From Corythucha ciliata (taxonomy: Eukaryota > Arthropoda > Insecta > Hemiptera > Tingidae): a stretch of 64,000 nucleotides of DNA. Positions 1-9,771 of the stretch are shown piece after piece. The notes below the pieces were generated by a model, which was given only the letters and a program-made list of their open reading frames with translations, made no database searches and was not told where the DNA came from. The position numbers and the translations under genes were made by a program. The stretch lies in assembly GCA_038030265.1 (NCBI GenBank), contig CM075943.1, positions 59,867,971 to 59,931,970 on the forward strand, in the 5' to 3' direction. The first letter of the stretch is position 1. The number at the start of each line of letters is the position of its first letter.

Positions 1-710
1 ATAAATGTGTGTAATGTTTGATTACCGTCGATTATGGTTTGGCGTTTCCCACATAGCCCGAGCAACCGTTGCATGGGCGCGTGTAAAGGCAGCCGACCCA
101 CCTCAACATTTGAGTGAACAATCCCACGCTTAGCGTAAATAGAAAATTGCGCATCTAAAAGCATGCGAAAGAAAGTGCCGTCTTTGGCCCGGGCCCGGAG
201 CCCCGTGTCAAGAAGGGCCATGGATTCTTCAGTTTTTTTTTTTTTCAATATGGAAGAGAGATACTCGTTTTATATCAATAGGCGACCGTACGTTGATCGA
301 ACCTTGGATAAAATATTAATTTTCTTATTAGCCTAAATGTTTCAGGCTTTAATTTGCTCTTGATTCGAAACCTGTAGCGCAACGACGAAGGGATGAGGGG
401 TCTAAAAGTTATTAGCGGGAAGGGGTCCTTAGCTAATCCACGCTCAAAATAGTGATAAACCCTGTTTCTCGGTTAAAATTGAGAAAAAAGCGCTAATTCA
501 TCGATATAATTAGAGACTTTTAGCCACACCCCCGCCAACACTAACGCAAACGATAAATCAGTAGTTGCTTGGTTACGAATCATCTGATTAGATGGATATA
601 ATGAATATTTCTGTCGCCGGTATTTTTAATTAATAAATTAATTTAACTGATGTTATCCAGACGACGATGGAAAGGCATAGCTCAAAACGATTTGAGTTTC
701 GAGAAAAAAT

Positions 711-785
711 GGCTCCCCGGCGGGATTTGAACCCGCAACCTCTGGATTATCAGTCCAGCACGCTGCCAATTGCGCCACCTGGACC
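711..785 (-). tRNA. tRNA-like gene, anticodon GAT, probable pseudogene
   Basis: The reverse strand shows an A-box-like TGGCGCAATTGG, an anticodon arm CTGGA-CTGATAA-TCCAG with GAT at 749-751, a T-arm GCGGG-TTCAAAT-CCCGC with B box GGTTCAAATCC, and a T6 Pol III terminator directly downstream. The acceptor stem pairs badly (GGTCCAG against the 3' end GGGGAGCC), so the product probably does not fold as a normal tRNA. Cytosolic eukaryotic tRNA-Ile normally has AAT or TAT, so GAT is anomalous. The duplicate at 20930-21004 reads GGT instead. It is probably a tRNA-derived pseudogene that keeps its promoter. Confidence 0.6.
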
Positions 786-839
786 TGGGTGGGGTTCGGC
801 TTAACTTATCCCTCCGAGTACGACTCCCATAGGCGTCTC

Positions 840-1103
840 CATTTTTTCACATTTAACCATGAGTTTGCTCATTTTATCAGCGAATTAGTGATTTTTCTCA
901 ACTTTAGCTGCATAAATTCCCAGTTCGCTGCTAAAATTGAGAAAAATTGCTAATTCGCTGCTAAAATGAGGAAAAAGCACTAACTTGCACGGCTAAATGT
1001 GATAAAATCGCATAATCGTGGCCAAAATGAAGATGAAGTGCTAATTCACGGCTAAAAATGAGAAAAAGTGCTCATACATATTCAAATTTGAATCACCCCG
1101 ATC
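840..1103 (+). repeat. ~30-bp minisatellite, subfamily A
   Basis: Degenerate tandem units of about 30 bp have the pattern GCTAATTCGCGGCTAAAATTGAGAAAAA. The first ~80 bases are in the reverse orientation. No protein coding is seen. The same units recur at 1385-1700, 9890-10000, 11300-11700, 17740-19150, 24930-25330, 26030-28300, 33940-34960, 36740-37750 and 39190-39560. Confidence 0.85.
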
Positions 1104-1372
1104 GTAATAATAATAATTAGTGGGTACCGGGTTTCGAACCCGGAAGGCATGCCAAAGCCTCCTTTGGGCTCATACGCCGTAACCTGATCCAACTGTGCAC
1201 TTCACACCTATGTACTACGCGCGGGCGTTTCGGTCGGTGCGAGGTTTGTTGAACGCACACCGGGGGGGGGGGGGGACACCCACACAAAGCAAACTGGGCA
1301 ATAGCTAGATTCAAACCCAGGCCACGCAGGGTGACAAAGCGAGTATTGTATTCATTACATCATCGAGGCGCG
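1104..1372 (-). mobile_element. tRNA-derived SINE (copy 1)
   Basis: On the reverse strand it starts at GCGCCTCGATGATGTAATG and has a tRNA-like head with A box and B box (GGTTTGAATC). A central body follows, then a second tRNA-like T-arm palindrome CGGGTTCGAAACCCG, and it ends in (TAA/ATT)n. A G14 run (1262-1275) lies in the body. The complete relative is at 35300-35618, and the duplicate copy is at 21331-21587. SINEs of this kind are transcribed by Pol III and move with LINE machinery. The partner LINE is not identified. Confidence 0.8.
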
Positions 1373-1384
1373 CTGCTGATCAAC

Positions 1385-1700
1385 CCAGCACCCTAAAATT
1401 GAGGAAAAACGCTAATTCGCTGCTAAAATGGGGAAAAAGCGCTAGCTCACACGCCTAAGTGTGAAAAAATCGCATATTCATGGCCAAAATTTAGAAGAAG
1501 AGCTAATTGACGGCAAAAAGTGAGAATAAGGGCTCATCTGAAATTGAGAGCTAACGACAATTCGCGATTTTTGGAGGAAGCTTCACAGATGAAACTGAGA
1601 AGAGGAGCTAATTCGGAGCTAAAACTGAGAAAAGTGCTAATTCATTGCTACATATGAATACAACATTGCCAATTCGCTAGTAACACACGCGGATCCAGAT
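1385..1700 (+). repeat. ~30-bp minisatellite, subfamily A
   Basis: Units of the type AAAATTGAGGAAAAACGCTAATTCGCTGCT continue on the far side of the SINE, which suggests the SINE inserted into an existing array. No gene is seen. Confidence 0.8.
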
Positions 1701-1739
1701 ATTCCTCAAGGGAGGGGCTAAAACAGCTTGAGATCCATT

Positions 1740-3028
1740 CTCTGCCTAAAAATAACTAAACTCGCTATTCGCGCGTCATTTCAGCTTTGAAAATGACCAA
1801 GCTGCGATTTGATGACCTCTAAAAATGTTCGATTGACATTTCGTGCCCTGAAAACGTCTGGTGAATAGATTGTTCCCGCTCTGAAAATGGCAAAACGACA
1901 AGTCGCACGCTACAAATAGGCCAAAATGAATATTCTTACCCTAGTTTGACACACTACTCTTACCATATAAATGACAAAATCTCATTGACTACGCACCTTA
2001 AAAATGGCCATGCTAGATACAGACACACACGGATGTCCAAGCCAGGAAATCGGCAAAAACTGACTCTATGCTCCCGCGTCTCGATTCGCGCCTTGAAAAA
2101 GACTAAAACAGGCAAAATGGACAAAACTGACCATTCGCGCCTAGAAAACTGCTCTAAAAATAGCCATATAATGGCAATTCCCGCCCTATAAACATCAAAA
2201 CTGACCATTCGGATCCTAAAATGGCATAACTGACGATTCGCGTCCTAAAAACATTACACTCTGATTATTCATGCCCTAGAAATGGCCATACAGTCATTTT
2301 CCGCCGTAAAAATGGGAAAACTGGCTATATTCACACCCTGAAATTGATAAAAGTTGTGAAACTTAAATTCCTGCCCTAAAAATGGCGAAATTTAACATTT
2401 TCGCGTCAAAAATTGCTAAACTGAGCCTAATTTGTACTGTAAAAATGGGCAAACTGGCTATATTCACGCCCTGAAATTAATAAAAATTGTTAAACTTACA
2501 ATTTCTGCCCTGAAAATGGCGAACATTTTCGCGTCAAAAATTGCTGAACTGAGCCTTCACGCCTTGAAAATGTTTAAACTGACGATTCGTGCCCTAAAAA
2601 TTTAAAAAACTGGCTGTTTAAGCTTCGGAAATGGCCTACTCGTACAAACAATTCACAGTCCAAAATTGAGTAAAATGATCATTTGCGCCTTCAAAGTGGC
2701 TATATCTGCTTTCTAAATATTGTCAAACTGATCATTGGCGTTTGCGCACCAGCCATGGGGCCTATACCGTCCCCACACGGCCCACACCCTAAAAATTGCC
2801 AACGGGTTCATTCGTTCCCGGGTAATGGCAAAACTTAACATTCGTGCTTCAAAAATACAGCCAAATTGATCCTCCGTACTTTGAAAATGGCTGCGCTGCA
2901 GACAATTCGTGCCCTAAAAATACCCGAACTGATTGTTTGCGCCTTGCAGATGGCTATAAACTGACAATTGGTGCCATTAAAATGATTCATCTGACTTGTT
3001 GAGTCGAAAAAAGTTGCCAAAATGGCTA
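1740..3028 (+). repeat. ~30-bp minisatellite, subfamily B
   Basis: Long array of degenerate units around ACTGACGATTCGCGCCCTAAAAATGGCAAA, with unit length drifting by a few bases. The short open frames here (for example 1946-2191) are periodic by-products of the repeat. The same series of variant units, in the same order, recurs at 21960-23270 and, inverted, at 35620-36620. This therefore moved or was copied as one block and did not expand separately at each site. Confidence 0.85.
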
Positions 3029-3034
3029 TTCGCA

Positions 3035-3075
<41 letters not shown>

Positions 3076-3158
3076 TCGGACGGTCTCCCGACTCCGAAGG
3101 TGCCAAAAGCCTTTCGGCCCATGCACCATACCCACTTGGGGCCCGGACTCGGGAGAGC

Positions 3159-3410
3159 CTAGTACGGCTCCTCAAACCTATTTATCCTTTCCAGCAAACT
3201 CAGGAGACGGGTCCCATTCTCCTTTGAGAAGCTGGGGAAGGGTATCCTATCGTCACCGAAAATGGTGTATCTGGCCGCCGCGTAGCCGTCACACTCGCAT
3301 ACGACGTGCTCCGCGGTTTCTTCAGCCTCCCCACACCTTTCGCAGTCGGGCTCCCCTACTGCCCCCATGATTGACAAATGCCTATTAAGGGCGTAATGCC
3401 CTGTATACAT
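3159..3410 (-). pseudogene. LINE ORF2 C-terminal Cys/His segment
   Basis: The reverse-strand frame encodes an 83-residue tail with a C-x2-C...H...C arrangement (CERCGEAEETAEHVVCEC). This is the zinc-knuckle-like C-terminus usual after RNase H in I/R1-type LINEs. The first ~70 residues look intact. It is in a different frame from the RNase H upstream, so the ORF2 reading frame is broken. Confidence 0.7.
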
Positions 3411-3496
3411 CCTACTATCCGCCTAAGCTTAACCCGTGTTAGTCCCAGCAACCATGCCGAAGCTTCCTGGTCTTCCTCATTGATTCCCAGTTTTGC

Positions 3497-3880
3497 TTAC
3501 CGGCATCCGGGTTCAGTCCGCCATCTCCTCAGAGCTTGGTCACTGGCCCAGGCTCTTATCTCCCTCAAGACCACCCTGCGGGCAATGCCCACCGATGGTT
3601 CAGGTCCTATTACCGGCTGGTCCGCGCCACGCTTGGCCAGCTCGTCTGCTTTTTCATTTCCCTGCCATACTCTATGACCCGGGATCCATCCCAACGTTAG
3701 GGAGTTCCCTTCACCCTGGAGGTCCCGTATCCCTACTCTACAACTCGCCACGACCGCTGAGTCCACCACGGGTTTGGTGATCGCCCCCAGCGCCGCCCTG
3801 CTATCAGAGTAGATACCGATCGCCCTACCTGTCACTTTCCGCTTCAGTAGCTCCCGAATACAGGCATCGATCGCTACCAC
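3497..3880 (-). pseudogene. LINE RNase H domain
   Basis: The 127-residue frame has YSDSRAAL (second catalytic Asp region) and WIPGHRVWQGNEKADELA (C-terminal motif with His and the last Asp), which identify a type I RNase H. It overlaps the end of the RT frame at 3825-3880 in another phase, showing a frameshift between the domains. The enzyme would remove RNA from the RNA-DNA hybrid during retrotransposition. Confidence 0.85.
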
Positions 3881-4769
3881 CTCGGCCTGGAAAACTGTGG
3901 TGTGTCTTCCCCACGATTTGTCTACATTGGTGAAAGGCCACCACAGCTTTCTTATAAACGCTGTCTACGTGTTCCTTCCACCTTAACTTCTCATCCAATA
4001 TGACTCCCAAGTATTTAACCTGTTTTGTGAGAGCGATGGCCTCTCCCCGAAAGTGGATTGATTGCCATCCCTCCCTTTTTCTCTTGTGAGTGAACAACAC
4101 CATATTCATCTTACTAGGGTTTATTGTGAGACCCTTAGGCCTACACCATGCCTCGACTATCCCCACCGCCCCCCTCATGAGGGAACACAGTGTGGATAAG
4201 TCTTTCCCCCTAACCACTATGGCTCCGTCATCCGCAAAAAATTGCGCATAATAGCCCTTTTCCACTAATTCCCTTATAAGACTATCTACCACAAGTATCC
4301 AGAGAAGAGGCGAGAGACTTGAGCCCTGGGGCACCCCCCTACTGGCTCGTTTTTCCACCCTATCGCCGCCCACCTTAGCGACCACCCACCTGTGACTCAG
4401 CGAGTAGTCTATCCATTGAATCAGCCTCGTCTCCACCCCAAAGTGCTCTAGAGTTGCCACAATACACTCCCTATGTACCCTATTAAAAGCCCCTTCAATA
4501 TCCAAAAAAAGAGCCAACGCGTACTCTTTCTGGGCCACCGACCCCTCCACCCTCCCCAGTAAGTCGTGGAGGGCCGAGTCGGTCGACTTCCCCGCCGTGT
4601 ACGCATGCTGGTTCTGGTGGATCACTCCCCCAGTAGCCAATGATTCCCTCATGAATAATTCAATTATCCTTTCCATCAGTCTTAAAAGTACACTGCTTAC
4701 ACTAATGGGCCTAAAATCCTCCGCTTTGGCATGCTTCCTGCCACCTTTAGGAATAAAAACAACTCTCAC
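3825..4769 (-). pseudogene. LINE reverse transcriptase domain
   Basis: The ~290-residue RT region carries FRPISVSSVLLRLMERII (RT motif 1-2), ALFLDIEGAFNRV (motif 3/A), GVPQGSSLSPLL (motif 4/B), FADD in place of YADD (motif C) and KYLGVILDEKLRW (motif E). It starts directly downstream of the 5' truncation point, so the N-terminal endonuclease is missing. The last ~20 residues are out of frame. Confidence 0.9.
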
Positions 4770-4868
4770 CCGTTTCCAAGCCGTGGGTACTTTCCTGGCT
4801 GCCAGGCACCTGACGAAGAGTCGCCAGGTGCCTTCGCACCCTTAAAAGATTAATTGACTAGTAGTAGT

Positions 4869-5925
4869 AGTAGTAATAGGATAGTGATCGAGGTAAGCAA
4901 TTATTCGTCGGCTAATAAAATCCTGGGTTGCTCACTGTTCAGGGAAAAGGGGTATAAGGTCTATATTCCGAGCTTTTTAGTTCAACGGCGAGGCATAATT
5001 CGAGGCGTAGATAAAGGACTAGAGGAGGAAGAAATTAAGAAAGTAATACGTGGCCCCTCCGGGGAAACACTGGATGTTCTTTCGGTTCGAAGATTAAGTC
5101 CGAATAACCGATGAAGCCGGGAATACAAAATACTCACACACCTTTTCGGTCTCTTTTACCATTAGAGGTCAATCTCTCCCGCCCTATGTACTTATCCATT
5201 ATGTAGCCTGTACAGTTGACCCTTCAAAGAGTCGTTCAAAGAGTCGTGCAATGCACGAAATGTTTGCGGTATGGACATTTCCAGGACCAATGTAAGGGAG
5301 CGACAAGGTGCGTTAATGTAGCGAAACGCATGAAGTGGCGAAATGTACATCAGAAAAAACAACCTGCGTTCATTGTAAAGGACCCCACCGTGCTACGGAA
5401 AGAAACCAGTGCCCACAGTTTTTAAAAGAACAAAACATTAAAAAGATAATGAGCGAGAGCAATTTATCCTACTTTGAGGCTAAAGGCCAAATCGAAGGGC
5501 AATCCTTTTCTAACAATTCCCGGCCCCCTCTTCTTAATACTTTCGCTAATTTTCCTCCTCTGGCGTCGAGCAATTCATTTCCGTCTCGGCCGTACGCTTC
5601 TACTAGCTCTTTTCCTCGTTCATTTAAACGTTCTAGGGACTCTACTCCGTTACACCATCATGTTATTGCCTCAAATAATACGCATCTTATTAAAAAACAC
5701 GTCCCAGGAGGTTTAATCACATCTCCGATTCCCCAGGAAAAGGAAGCTCCAGACTCATACCGCCAGGCGGTCAAGAACTCCTATGCGGTTGAGTTGGATA
5801 CTATTCTTAAAAATTTGTTGTTAAAAATGGGAGTAAGAGACCTCCAACTTTCTCAAGCCGACACACACACACTCAGATCCCAAACCATTCAGAATGTTTC
5901 CGATAAGCAAAGCTATTTCACCTGA
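4869..5925 (+). pseudogene. LINE ORF1 (gag-like, CCHC knuckles), frameshifted
   Basis: Three overlapping frames (4854-5114, 5216-5425, 5335-5925) together cover a gag-like ORF1. A middle domain (VIEVSNYSSANKILGCSLF) is followed by zinc knuckles of the CX2CX4HX4C type (CTKCLRYGHFQDQC and CVHCKGPH). The final CP-x5-NIKKIM is typical of Jockey/I ORF1 proteins, which bind the element RNA. At least two frameshifts break it, one inside the knuckle region at about 5320-5340. The N-terminus is missing. Confidence 0.8.
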
Positions 5926-5978
5926 CCTTCGCTGGTAATTTCCAAATTATTAATTCTAACTAACTAATAATAGTAAAT

Positions 5979-6671
5979 ATGGTGAATTCTGAATTCAAAA
6001 TTCTTCAATGGAACGCTCGCTCACTAGCCTCAAAAATAAGCGAATTCGAGAATTTCTTGATTTCTAATAATATTCAGATAGCGGCTATTTCTGAAACATG
6101 GTTCAACCCAAACAGAACTTATGTAGTGAACGGTTTCAACATTATCAGGCAGGACCGAGTTGATGGTCGTGCCGGAGTAGCGATTCTTGTTAGGAACTCA
6201 ATTCCATTTCAAATAATTCAAACTTTGCGACAGATTGATGGCCTTATGGTTCTTGGAATTTCCGTTGTTCTCAATTCGGACGTCACCCTTAACATTGTGT
6301 CACTCTATAACCGGCCAACCAATCAACTCACACGGCAACAATGGGAATATTTTTTTGGCGGAATATCTGCCCCTTCTTTAATCTTGGGTGACTTTAATTG
6401 CAACAATAGGGTTTTTGGTTCTAGTTTCACTCAACCCAAGGGTCGAAATCTTTTGGAGGGGGCTGATGAGGCTAACCTTGTCTTCCTCAATGATGGTTCC
6501 CCCACGTTTATTAACCATTTCAATACTTCCACCCACTCCGTCCTAGATCTATCTTTTTGCAGTCCTGGCGTCGCTTCTAGTTTCCACTGGTCCACTTTGG
6601 ACGACACACTCGGTTCAGACCATATCCCTATTATAATTACCTCATCGATCTCTATTAAAAATTATTCTTAG
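5979..6671 (+). pseudogene. LINE APE-type endonuclease domain
   Basis: The 230-residue frame begins FKILQWNARSLASK, with AISETWF (catalytic Glu), LILGDFNCNN (Asp/Asn), LDLSF and GSDHIPI (catalytic His), which is the full apurinic-endonuclease-like fold used to nick target DNA. The domain looks complete; a stop at 6669-6671 separates it from the RT-side frame. ATG at 5979 is a plausible ORF2 start because it follows ORF1 after about 55 bases. Confidence 0.9.
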
Positions 6672-6776
6672 GCTCGTTCCCGTCGTAGGACGTGGAATGA
6701 CGGTAGGGCGAACTGGGATGAATTCAATCGCTGTTTCGACCAATTTTCGTCTGTTACTGACGTAACCTCGTACGAT

Positions 6777-8357
6777 ATGTTACTTCATGCTGTTCGATTG
6801 GCGTGCAATACTGCAATTCCACAGTATCCTCTTACAAGTAAACTTCCGAATCAATCCGTCTGGTGGAACGAAGATTGTACCTTGGCAAAACTGCAAAGAA
6901 TCGATGCTTTCCGTCAATACCGACATATCCCATCACTAACCTCGTTTATCGAACTCAAACGGGCAGCTGCGAATGCCAAACGCGTCGTTAAGCTATCCAA
7001 GCGTCGATCTTGGGCCACATTCTGTGAAAATTTGACGGGCAGTTTCCCCCTAAGGGATATCTGGAAAAGAATTAAAAACACAGCAAAACCACGTCCAGCG
7101 GTTATTTCCCCTTCTCGTCACGGGGAATGGGTTTACGAATTTTTGTGTAAACTTACACCCGATTATTCTGGGGAGCTACTGCCACATATACCCTACGTTT
7201 TCAATCCAACTTGTTTCCTTACGCGCGAATTCACTATCAAAGAATTGGAATATGCTATCAAAAACTCGAACAATACTGCACCAGGAAAAGACCAGATCAC
7301 TTACCCCATTTTGAGAAATCTCCCTCCATTGATCAAACATTCTTTGCTTTTGCTTTTTAACGAAATATGGAAGACCGGTGACTTCCCTGCTAGCTGGAAA
7401 GATTTCTTGATTCTCCCTCTCTTAAAGCCTGGGAAACTTCCGAATCAATGTGACTCCTATCGTCCCACATCCTTGGCCTCATGTGTTGCTAAGACTTTTG
7501 AGAGAGTTTTAAAAAACCGACTTGAATTTTGGCTTGAAAAAGAAGAAAAACTTCCTAATAGTCAATTCGGCTTACCAGTTGCGTTAGACTGTGAGCTGGA
7601 CGTGCTACAGCTCACAGTCTAACGCAACTGGTAACTGATAATCCACTTGGGATTTACTGTAGGTAAAATTACCTTGGCACTTTTTTTGGACATTTCCGGA
7701 GCCTTTGATCACGTTAATTTAAAGATAATTTATGAATCGATGATAGCAATTGGCATCCCTCCCCTGTTCGCCCACAGAACTATACTGTTAATGACCAACC
7801 GCCAAATAACAGTGCAAGTGGAGGAAGTAATAGTTGGACCTAGACTCGCCAACACGGGATTACCCCAGGGGGATGTCTTGAGTCCTGTGCTGTATAGCAT
7901 ATATGTTTCTGACGTCGAAGCAATACTCCTGGAGAACGTTAAAATACTTCAGTATGCCGACGATGTCTGCCTTTACGTTACGGAGTCAAGCATAGACAGT
8001 TGTGTGGAAATTCTGCAGAGAGCGGTGATTAATTTCGTCAATTGGCTTAGCTCAAAAGGCTTGGATATCTCGGCGAGTAAATCGGTGGTTTGTCCCTTCT
8101 CCAAAAGCAGATCGTCTCCCTTAAATGATAGTGTAAAGCTGGGTCCTTTGGTTTTCCCTGTCAAACAGGAGGCTAAATTCCTCGGCGTCTATTTAGACAG
8201 GAAGCTTATTTGGAAATCTCACGTAGAGCACGCCGCCATTAAGGCTGAAAAATACGTTAACGTGCTGAAAGCCATCTCGCACAAGACCTGGGGAGCCGAT
8301 CCTAACACTAGCCTCATGTTTTACAAATCTACCATACGGTCCGTTTTTGATTATTGA
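6777..8357 (+). pseudogene. LINE reverse transcriptase, split by a hairpin insertion
   Basis: The first part (6777-7622) runs through SWKDFLILPLLKPGK and the early RT motifs to PNSQFGL. The second part (7647-8357) begins GFTVGKITLALFLDISGAFDHV and continues through LPQGDVLSPVLYS to YADDVCLY and KFLGVYLDRKL. A perfect 27-bp inverted repeat (7572-7634) sits exactly at the break and replaces the RT motif 2a-3 linker. RT is the polymerase for target-primed insertion. Confidence 0.9.
7572..7634. repeat. Perfect 27-bp hairpin inside LINE RT
   Basis: The left arm is 7572-7598 and the right arm 7608-7634, an exact reverse complement, with a 9-base loop (GACGTGCTA). It is not part of any known RT sequence and it breaks the reading frame. 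A template switch or snap-back synthesis event is the likely origin. Confidence 0.95.
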
Positions 8358-8839
8358 TGCCCTTTTTACGGTCAAGCTAGTAAGACTGTCCTCAATAGAC
8401 TGGATGTCATTCAGTAAAAATGTCTCCGATTATGCTTAGGCATGCTAAAATCGACCCCGCGCAACATTCTTCTGAATGAATCCGGTGAATTTCCACTACA
8501 CATCAGGCGATCTATGTTGGCGGACCGTCTTTTATGCAAACTTCAGAGTCTATATCCCGACATTGGCCGTAAAATTGCTCATTTAAATACACTCAACCTT
8601 ACTCATAAATTCTGACAGAAAAAAAACGTCTCCCCTACTGGTCAACAGTTTTTTAAGACTTCACTCAGTTCTGCCCCGAATCTATTCATCAAATTATAAA
8701 ATACCACTCTTTAATATTTCGGAGGAATTTTACAGCACTTTACTTAGGGAATCCAATCCAAATCTGGAATCCAAAACTGGTCAACCCTCCTTCTTTGAAT
8801 AACGCACTCTTTGAAACCCAATTGACTACTCTGCAAAGC

Positions 8840-9699
8840 ACGCATGTAATTTTTACAGATGGAAATCAGGAACGGGGGCAGGCTGCTCCTTTTTCGACCG
8901 AACTACTAACGTCACAGGCTCATTCAAGCTTCCCGCCGACACGACTTCTTTTACTTGCGAATTACTAGCGGTACGAGAAGCCCTCAGACATTTTTGAAGT
9001 CTGAATATTTCATCAAATCTAATGATTGTCACGGACAATCGAAGCATTTTATCAGCCATTGAGAATTTTCGGCCCTCCTCTCACATTCCGACTACTCTTT
9101 TAGAGGCTTTGAATTACATGTACCAACTTCGAGCCAAGGAAAAGAAGATTGTCCTCTTCTGGGTGCCGGGACACTCTGGCATTGGGGGGAACGAGGCAGC
9201 TGATGCTCTGGCCAAGCAGGCATGCTTGAGCGGTGAACCGTTGCTCCCTAAGGTGACTTATACGGAATTTTCTGACTCAGGCAGGAATTTACTCAAACTA
9301 GCTTGGCAACGCGATTATGCTTCATGCCCCAAAGGTGAATTCTATAAATCACATAATCCCTATTTAAACCTCTTGCCCTGGTTCCGTGGCCAACATGTTT
9401 CTAAGAGGGTGTGCAAAACCATTTGTCGACTCAGGACTAACCATGGCATATGTCCGGCATATCTAAAGAAAATTAATGCTCAGGCTACCGTTTTGTGTAC
9501 AACGTGCGGAAGGACAGGAACACTGGAACACAATATTATGCATTGCCACGCGGTTAACCAGGAGAGAACCGATTTATTTAATAACTTATCCACCATACTT
9601 CCAAATACATTCAATTACACTGATCTTTTATCATGTAAAAAAATTGAGGTGTACAAACTAATCTATGATTTCGTTTTAAAGACTGGTCAAGTCGTTTAG
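8840..9699 (+). pseudogene. LINE RNase H and C-terminal Cys/His segment
   Basis: From about 8840 a broken frame encodes the RNase H start and the TCELLAVREAL helix. The frame at 9022-9699 continues with IVTDNRSILSAI, VLFWVPGHSGIGGNEAADALA and a C-terminal CTTCGRTGTLEHNIMHC zinc knuckle. The family order RT-RNase H-CCHC matches I-group elements. One frameshift at about 8998-9021 separates the two parts. Confidence 0.85.
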
Positions 9700-9771
9700 T
9701 AATACTCCATCATTCATGCTATGACTAGGGCTTTCGTCGGGCTAATGAAAAAAAAAAAAAAAAAAAAAAAA

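Larger units (their letters stand above)
3040..4832 (-). mobile_element. 5'-truncated RNase H-bearing LINE with 11-bp target duplication
   Basis: Reverse-strand non-LTR retrotransposon. A poly-T run from 3038 to about 3069 marks its poly-A tail. TTCGCACCCTT flanks both sides (3029-3039 and 4833-4843), an 11-bp target site duplication made by target-primed reverse transcription. The duplicate locus near 23250-23270 has the uninterrupted empty site. It carries RT, RNase H and a C-terminal Cys/His segment, and has lost the endonuclease and ORF1 by 5' truncation. The I/LOA-type superfamily fits because RNase H is present; the exact clade is not resolved. Confidence 0.92.
4867..9771 (+). mobile_element. 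I-type LINE with poly-A tail
   Basis: Forward-strand non-LTR element carrying, in order, a gag-like ORF1, an APE endonuclease, RT, RNase H and a C-terminal Cys/His segment. It ends in a poly-A run of about 23 bases (9749-9771). It begins inside ORF1 directly after an (AGT)n stretch that grew from the target AGTAGT, so the 5' end is truncated. Compared with the duplicate locus, 149 bp of target (23287-23435) are absent here, suggesting a target deletion at insertion. Many frameshifts and stops make it inactive. The presence of RNase H and the gag knuckles suggest the I/Nimb group. Confidence 0.88.

Noticed and set aside
711..785. Functional tRNA-Ile
   Set aside because: The acceptor stem does not pair well and the GAT anticodon is not usual for a eukaryotic cytosolic tRNA; reported as a tRNA-like pseudogene.
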